From JBBROS01 sp965213855 (GTDB lineage: Bacteria > Pseudomonadota > Alphaproteobacteria > Acetobacterales > Acetobacteraceae), in the NCBI GenBank assembly GCA_965213855.1, contig CBDCAA010000011.1, positions 558,001 to 622,000 on the forward strand: a stretch of DNA of 64,000 nucleotides. Direction: 5' to 3'. How positions within the stretch are numbered: the stretch's first letter is position 1; each line of letters opens with the position of its first letter. The translations under genes were made by a program, and so were the position numbers. A model generated the notes under the pieces. It ran no database searches, was not told where the DNA came from, and worked only from the letters and a program-made list of their open reading frames with translations. Below, one piece after another: positions 60,678 through 64,000 of this stretch.

Positions 60678-62504
60678 ATGCCTTGCGCGACGACCCCGAC
60701 CTTGGCTTCGGCCCCAGATGGGCAGCTTGCCGCCGCGCGCGAAGTGGATCCGTCGCTGCCGTCGTGGAACCTGTCGGACCTGTATCCGGGCCTGAAGTCG
60801 CCGGAGCTCGAGTCGGATTTCAGCGAGGCCGACCGGGCGGCCAAGGCGTTCGAGGCGCGATATGCCGGCACCCTGACCACGATCGACGGCGCGGCGCTGG
60901 CGGCGGCGCTCGTCGAGTATCAGCGCATCGAGGAAATCCAGGGCCGGCTGATGTCCTATGCGCAGCTGCAGTTCAGCACGGACGGCACGGACGCGGTACT
61001 CGGCCAATTCTATCAGTCGGTCAGCGAGCGGGTGACCGCAATCAGCAGCCACCTGCTGTTCTTCACGCTCGAGCTGAACCGCCTCGACGATGCCGTGCTC
61101 GCGGCCCGGATGGCCGACCCGGCACTGGCGCGGTGGCGGCCGTGGCTGCGCGACCTGCTGGTGTTCAAGCCGCACCAGCTCAGCGACCAGGTCGAGAAGC
61201 TGCTGCATGAGAAGGAGGTGACCGGCCGCAGCGCCTGGAGCCGGCTGTTCGACGAGACGGTCGCCGGGCTGCGGGTGCCGGTCCGGGGTGAGGCGCTGAC
61301 GGTGTCGGCGGCATTGAACAAGCTGTCGGACCGCGACCGGGCAATGCGGCAGGACGCGGCTGCGGCGATCGGCAGTGTCTTCGGCGACAACGTCCGGCTG
61401 TTCGGGCTTATCACGAACACGTTGGCCAAGGACAAGGAGATCGTCGACACCTGGCGCCGGTACAAGCGCCCGACCAGCGCCCGCAATCGCGCGAACATGG
61501 TCGAGGACGAGGTGGTCGACGCGCTGAGCACGGCCGTGACCGGCGACTACAAGCGGCTGTCGCACCGCTATTATGCGATGAAGGCGAAATGGCTCGGACT
61601 GGAGCGCCTCGAGCACTGGGACCGCAATGCGCCGCTCCCGGGCGACGCGGATGGCCAGATCGCGTGGTCGGATGCGAGGGAGCGCGTGCTGTCGGCCTAT
61701 GGCGGGTTCTCGCCGGAGCTCGAGCGCGTGGGGCGGCGCTTCTTCGACAACGCCTGGATCGACGCCGGGCCGCGCCCGGGCAAGTCGGGCGGCGCCTTCG
61801 CGCACCCGACCGTGCCGTCGGTGCACCCGTATCTGCTGGTGAACTATCATGGCAAAACGCGGGACGTTATGACGCTGGCGCACGAGCTGGGGCATGGCGT
61901 CCACCAGGTTCTGGCGGCCGAGCAGGGCTATCTGATGAGCGGGACGCCCCTCACCTTGGCCGAAACGGCGAGCGTGTTCGGCGAAATGATGACCTTCCGC
62001 GCGCTCCTGGTTGCGGAGACGGATCCCGCGCGGCGCCGGATCATGCTGGCCAACAAGGTCGAAGACATGCTGAACACGGTCGTCCGCCAAGTGGCGTTCT
62101 ACCAATTCGAGACGCGCCTGCACGATGAGCGCCGGCATGGCGAGTTGCTGACGGACCGGATCGGCGAAATCTGGATGGACGTGCAGACCGAGAGCCTTGG
62201 CCCGGCGTTTCACTTCACCCCGGACTACAGCGTCTATTGGTCCTACGTGCCGCACTTCATCCACTCCCCCTTCTATGTTTATGCCTACGCCTTCGGCGAC
62301 TGCCTCGTGAACGCGCTCTACAGCGTGTTCCAGGGCGGCCACCCTGAGTTCGAGCGCAAGTATCTCGACATGCTCAAGGCGGGCGGCACCAAGCGGCACA
62401 AGGATTTGCTTGCGCCTTTCGGGCTCGATGCATCGGACCCCGCCTTCTGGCGCCGTGGGCTGGACATCATTTCGGGGTTCATCGACGAGTTGGAGACGAC
62501 GTGA
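60678..62504 (+). CDS. pepF: M3-family oligoendopeptidase F
   Basis: The 608-residue zinc metallopeptidase has the HExxH motif HELGH at 402-406 (DVMTLAHELGHGVHQVL) and the third-ligand region TPLTLAETASVFGEMM downstream. The N-terminal WNLSDLYPGLKSPELESDFSEAD is typical of PepF/M3B enzymes. It degrades cytoplasmic oligopeptides of about 7-17 residues. The ATG at 60678 is the first in-frame start after the divergent acyl-CoA ligase start region; the open frame to 60459 is antisense shadow. Its stop overlaps the kinase start (TGATG). Confidence 0.93.
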   Translation: MPCATTPTLASAPDGQLAAAREVDPSLPSWNLSDLYPGLKSPELESDFSEADRAAKAFEARYAGTLTTIDGAALAAALVEYQRIEEIQGRLMSYAQLQFSTDGTDAVLGQFYQSVSERVTAISSHLLFFTLELNRLDDAVLAARMADPALARWRPWLRDLLVFKPHQLSDQVEKLLHEKEVTGRSAWSRLFDETVAGLRVPVRGEALTVSAALNKLSDRDRAMRQDAAAAIGSVFGDNVRLFGLITNTLAKDKEIVDTWRRYKRPTSARNRANMVEDEVVDALSTAVTGDYKRLSHRYYAMKAKWLGLERLEHWDRNAPLPGDADGQIAWSDARERVLSAYGGFSPELERVGRRFFDNAWIDAGPRPGKSGGAFAHPTVPSVHPYLLVNYHGKTRDVMTLAHELGHGVHQVLAAEQGYLMSGTPLTLAETASVFGEMMTFRALLVAETDPARRRIMLANKVEDMLNTVVRQVAFYQFETRLHDERRHGELLTDRIGEIWMDVQTESLGPAFHFTPDYSVYWSYVPHFIHSPFYVYAYAFGDCLVNALYSVFQGGHPEFERKYLDMLKAGGTKRHKDLLAPFGLDASDPAFWRRGLDIISGFIDELETT

Positions 62505-63853
62505 TGGCTGACGGTGGACCCAACCTGTTCGGCGAGCTGCGTCGCTTCGCCCGTACCTCCGGCGCCGTTGGCGGGATCGCGGCGCGGGTCGCGGGCGAGA
62601 AGGTGTTCGGGCGAACGACGAACCGGGCAGCCCATGCCGAGAACCTGAAGGCCGTGCTGGGCGGTCTGAAGGGGCCGTTGATGAAGGTCGCGCAGATCCT
62701 GTCGACCATTCCGGACGTGCTGCCGCCCGAATACGCCGACGAGCTGGCGCAGCTGCAGGCCAATGCGCCGGCGATGGGCTGGAACTTCGTGCGCCGCCGA
62801 ATGGCGGGCGAGCTCGGGCCGGATTGGCAGTCGCGCTTTTCGGGCTTCGGACAGGAAGCGTCGGCCGCGGCAAGTCTGGGCCAGGTGCATCGCGCGACGT
62901 TGCCCGACGGGACCGACGTCGCCTGCAAGCTGCAATATCCGGATATGCCCAGCATCGTCGACGCCGATCTGCGGCAGCTGCGCATCGCCATGCAGCTGTA
63001 TAAGCGGATCGACAGCGTCATCCAGGGCGACGACATCTATACCGAGATCGCCGAACGGCTGCGCGAGGAGCTGGATTACGAGCGCGAGGCCGCGCAGATG
63101 CGGCTCTATGAGGCGATGCTGCAGCACACGCCGCAGGTGAGCGTGCCGCGGCCGATCACGGAGCTGACCACCCGGCGCTTGCTGACCATGACGTGGCTGG
63201 ACGGCGAGCCGATGCAGCGGCGCATCGACGAAGACCCGCCGCTCGAGGTCCGCAACGACATCGCCCAGGCGATGTTCCATGCCTGGTACGTGCCGTTCTA
63301 CCAATACGGCGTCATCCACGGCGATCCTCACCTCGGCAACTACCAGGTTCGGCAGGACAACGGCATCAACCTGCTCGATTTCGGCGCCATCCGGGTGTTC
63401 CCGGCGACCTTCGTCCGCGGCGTGATCGACCTGTATGAGGCAATCCGCGACGGCGACAACGCAAAGGCCCGGCACGCCTATGAGGGCTGGGGTTTCCAGG
63501 GCCTGACCAACGAGCAGATGGACGTTCTGAACCAGTGGGCGCAGTTCGTGTATGAACCGCTTCTGGACGACCGCGTGCGGCGCATCCAGGAAAACGGCGA
63601 CTCGCAATACGGTCGCAGCGTCGTGGAAAAGGTGCATGCCGGCTTGCGCCAGACCGGCGGCGTGCGCCCGCCGCGCGAGTTCGTCTTGATGGACCGCTCG
63701 GCGCTCGGCCTCGGCAGCGTCTTCCTGCGTCTGCGGGCCGAGCAGAACTGGTGCCGCATGTTCCACGAGCTGATCGAGGGCTTCGACACCGCGGCGGTTG
63801 CCGCACGCCAGTCGGCGGCACTGGCCGAGGCGGGGGTGCCCAGCGCGAGCTGA
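62504..63853 (+). CDS. ABC1/AarF (UbiB-like) atypical kinase family protein
   Basis: The 449-residue protein is of the ABC1/ADCK family: GPLMKVAQILSTIPDVLPPEYADELAQLQ (the K-x-x-Q motif in place of KxGQ), the Ala-rich loop SAAASLGQVHRATLPDGTDVACKLQYP, HGDPHLGNYQV as catalytic loop and LLDFGAIRVFP with the metal-binding DFG. There are no C-terminal membrane helices, unlike classical UbiB. Members help make ubiquinone or handle isoprenoid lipids through ATPase activity; the role here is inferred. It is coupled to pepF by a TGATG overlap. Confidence 0.88.
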   Translation: MADGGPNLFGELRRFARTSGAVGGIAARVAGEKVFGRTTNRAAHAENLKAVLGGLKGPLMKVAQILSTIPDVLPPEYADELAQLQANAPAMGWNFVRRRMAGELGPDWQSRFSGFGQEASAAASLGQVHRATLPDGTDVACKLQYPDMPSIVDADLRQLRIAMQLYKRIDSVIQGDDIYTEIAERLREELDYEREAAQMRLYEAMLQHTPQVSVPRPITELTTRRLLTMTWLDGEPMQRRIDEDPPLEVRNDIAQAMFHAWYVPFYQYGVIHGDPHLGNYQVRQDNGINLLDFGAIRVFPATFVRGVIDLYEAIRDGDNAKARHAYEGWGFQGLTNEQMDVLNQWAQFVYEPLLDDRVRRIQENGDSQYGRSVVEKVHAGLRQTGGVRPPREFVLMDRSALGLGSVFLRLRAEQNWCRMFHELIEGFDTAAVAARQSAALAEAGVPSAS

Positions 63854-63931
63854 GCCTGCGATCGCTGGATGCGACGGAGTGCCGGGTGGGACGTTGCACC
63901 CCCGAACACTCAAGGGCGGCAGCGACCGATC

Positions 63932-64000
63932 ATGTTCTTGGCGACCCCGACTGACCCAACCGCCACCCGCCCGGCACGGGTCTACCGGCGCGTGGCAGCC
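63932..64000 (+). CDS. Possible start of a further gene, truncated by the window edge
   Basis: A frame opens at ATG 63932, 79 nt after the kinase stop, and stays open to the right edge, encoding 23 Thr/Pro/Arg-rich residues. It is too short to identify. No clear ribosome site is seen before the ATG, so it could also be intergenic. Confidence 0.25.
   Translation, partial: MFLATPTDPTATRPARVYRRVAA

Overview
The window is a high-GC (roughly 70%) bacterial chromosome segment that reads as Alphaproteobacteria, most likely Acetobacterales/Rhodospirillales. The signs are a PopZ-type polar organiser next to valS, an aapJQMP amino-acid transporter, a UPF0260 protein, a short-form gyrB, cobB and cbiD, two PEP-CTERM exported proteins, and many GTGA/ATGA gene overlaps. 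Coding density is very high. I see no rRNA, CRISPR array, insertion sequence, integrase or phage gene. The genus is not determined.

Layout. 1-1214: end of a Liv-type branched-chain amino-acid ABC operon. 1341-2660: a PEP-CTERM protein. 2733-5264 (minus): DapA-like aldolase, UPF0260 protein and a chromate-transporter pair. 5372-7859: MFS exporter, exonuclease III and a small hypothetical. 7940-10963: cobyrinate a,c-diamide synthase (cobB), a VOC protein and divergent cbiD. 10960-12575 (minus): an unrecognised two-gene module whose last ~55 bp are duplicated, degraded, inside the 3' end of cbiD. 12723-15499 (minus): second PEP-CTERM protein, GT2 glycosyltransferase and PIG-L deacetylase. 15642-18221 (minus): Fsr-like MFS and an amidohydrolase.

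18356-22942: aapJ, a terminator, aapQMP and a small lipoprotein. 22953-25808: LuxR-type regulator, a hypothetical, tRNA-Cys and pcm. 25907-30624: TolC, PopZ and ValS. 30842-32807: a 67-aa membrane protein and IlvD. 32818-40286: TctB/TctA, FMN hydroxy-acid dehydrogenase, cyclase/amidase, GST, FAD oxidoreductase and a two-component flavin monooxygenase, which look like one uptake-and-degradation locus. 40342-43257 (minus): metallophosphoesterase and an orphan solute-binding protein. 43627-46071: gyrB.

46165-51476: a LysR regulator upstream of a dehydrogenase/beta-propeller/reductase operon, with a perfect inverted repeat in front of the aldehyde dehydrogenase. 51702-56122: two coupled glycosyltransferase genes, the second encoding an 1154-residue multi-domain enzyme. 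56193-60600 (minus): a taurine/sulfonate-type ABC transporter and an acyl-CoA ligase. 60678-63853: M3 oligopeptidase and a UbiB/AarF-type kinase. A further gene may start at 63932.

The parts least explained by known biology are the unknown pair at 10960-12575 with its repeat relic, and the giant glycosyltransferase with tandem C-terminal repeats. Function calls come from motif recognition in the translated sequence; no database search was run.
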